Source of the DNA: an uncultured Victivallales bacterium
GTDB lineage: Bacteria; Verrucomicrobiota; Lentisphaeria; Victivallales; UBA1829
Reading direction: 5' to 3'
NCBI GenBank assembly: GCA_944391115.1
Contig: CALXSJ010000002.1
Span: 248,001-312,000, forward strand
Length of the DNA stretch: 64,000 nucleotides
In this document: piece by piece, positions 63,392 through 64,000 of the stretch
Layout: every line of letters starts with the position of its first letter
How positions within the stretch are numbered: position 1 is the first letter of the stretch
Notes under the pieces: generated by a model
Seen by the model: the letters and a program-made list of their open reading frames with translations, nothing else
What the model was told of the DNA's origin: nothing
Databases searched by the model: none
Translations under genes and position numbers: made by a program

Positions 63392-64000
63392 AATAGGCAT
63401 TTGCTCCATGTTTGCGGTTGTAATGCTTGTCAATGATCGACTGTTTCAGCGGCATGGCATCGGGATTGACGGATTCCGTCAGCAGCGCCATGCGGGCAAG
63501 TTCCTCCAGAATGCGTGCGTTGTAAAGCGCTTTCGCGGCATCCTTTCCCCAGGTGAACGGCCCGTGCCCGCCCACGAGGACCATTTCCACCTCCCGCGGA
63601 TTGAGCTGCCCGCTCCGGAAACAGTCGGTGATCTGCAATCCGGTTTCGGTTTCGTAATCATTCCGGATCCGGTCATCCGCCATCCATTCGGTGCAGGGAA
63701 CAGCGCACGGCAGATGGTCCGCGTGAGTTGTGCCGTAAAGCGGAATCGCCCGGCGTGCCTGCGCCCATGCTGTGGCATATGGCGAATGGGTATGGACAAT
63801 CCCGCCGATCGAATCGAATTCCCGGTAGAGCACAGCATGGGTCGGAGTGTCGCTGGAAGGACGCATCTTCCCCTCGACAACCCTGCCGGCAAAATCCACG
63901 ATCACGATCATTTCCGCAGTGAGCCTGTCATATTCCACGCCGGAGGGCTTGATCGCAAACACCCCCCGTGCCCGATCCGCGCAACTGACATTCCCGAAGG
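63378..64000 (-). CDS. araD: L-ribulose-5-phosphate 4-epimerase (5' end outside the window)
   Basis: At least 207 residues of an AraD-type epimerase, which makes D-xylulose 5-phosphate. The frame is open to the window edge and upstream residues FGNVSCADRARGVFAIKPSG match the family, so the GTG at 63962 is not the start. Zinc ligands lie in IVHTHSPYATAWA and the downstream VGGHGPFTWG. HADHLPCAVPC is also typical. With araA it forms the araDA order; the kinase (araB) is not in view and may lie upstream. Confidence 0.94.
   Translation of the reverse strand, partial: FGNVSCADRARGVFAIKPSGVEYDRLTAEMIVIVDFAGRVVEGKMRPSSDTPTHAVLYREFDSIGGIVHTHSPYATAWAQARRAIPLYGTTHADHLPCAVPCTEWMADDRIRNDYETETGLQITDCFRSGQLNPREVEMVLVGGHGPFTWGKDAAKALYNARILEELARMALLTESVNPDAMPLKQSIIDKHYNRKHGANAYYGQN

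Overview
The window looks like a chromosomal segment of a Gram-negative bacterium of the PVC group, most likely Lentisphaerota (Victivallales-like). This is inferred from four things: GC-rich DNA; two single-domain proteins with a prepilin leader plus a C-terminal H-x9-DG motif, a type that is very numerous in that phylum; many glycoside hydrolases and lyases with AraC or LacI regulators; and a Kdo/Lpt outer-membrane pathway alongside meso-DAP peptidoglycan synthesis. No rRNA, tRNA, CRISPR array or insertion sequence was found.

Layout. 1-11 kb: the end of an RND pump, an AraC regulator divergent from a Gfo/Idh oxidoreductase, then a plus-strand run of S41 protease, small lipoprotein, UDP-glucuronate decarboxylase, murF and murE. 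These converge on ispF, a small membrane protein and guaB. 11-18 kb: GH78 rhamnosidase, a pilin-like protein, a DUF4838 protein and an AraC regulator. 18-23 kb: ftsK, a RodZ-like protein, an SGNH esterase and a glyoxalase-fold protein. 23.2-24.7 kb: an AT-rich restriction-modification cassette (BglII/BstYI-like nuclease with an MT-A70 methyltransferase), probably acquired. 25-30 kb: an envelope operon, DUF1015-kdsB-kdsA-kdsC-lptC-lptA-lptB. 30-46.6 kb: accessory carbohydrate genes (DUF4886, a GH20/GH67-fold-like protein, GH36, a new alpha/alpha-barrel-like protein, GH127, GH43), ogt, small membrane proteins and two decayed AraC genes. 47-61.8 kb: one plus-strand locus of LacI regulator, pilin-like protein, SSS symporter, esterase with an N-terminal repeated domain, two heparinase II/III-type lyases, a GH43-like propeller and an unknown secreted protein. 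62-64 kb: araA and araD on the minus strand.

How the genes work together. The carbohydrate genes fit use of plant or mucin glycans rich in rhamnose, galactose, arabinose and uronic acids. GH78, GH36, GH127 and GH43 would release the sugars and AraA/AraD would catabolise L-arabinose. The 47-62 kb locus looks like a uronate-polysaccharide module: lyases cut the chain, the symporter imports products and the LacI protein senses them. The kds/lpt operon makes Kdo and exports lipopolysaccharide; MurE and MurF build the peptidoglycan precursor.

Most unusual items: a tandem domain with DPAPG motifs shared by a small secreted protein and an esterase; the unknown 768-residue protein between two lyases; a Cys-x-Cys-x2-Cys cluster shared by two glycosidase-like proteins; the restriction-modification island; two AraC relics beside an intact GH127/GH43 operon; and overlapping hairpins at the 5' end of the guaB transcript. 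Start sites were chosen from ribosome-binding sites and N-terminal family resemblance. All family calls come from reading motifs, not from database searches.
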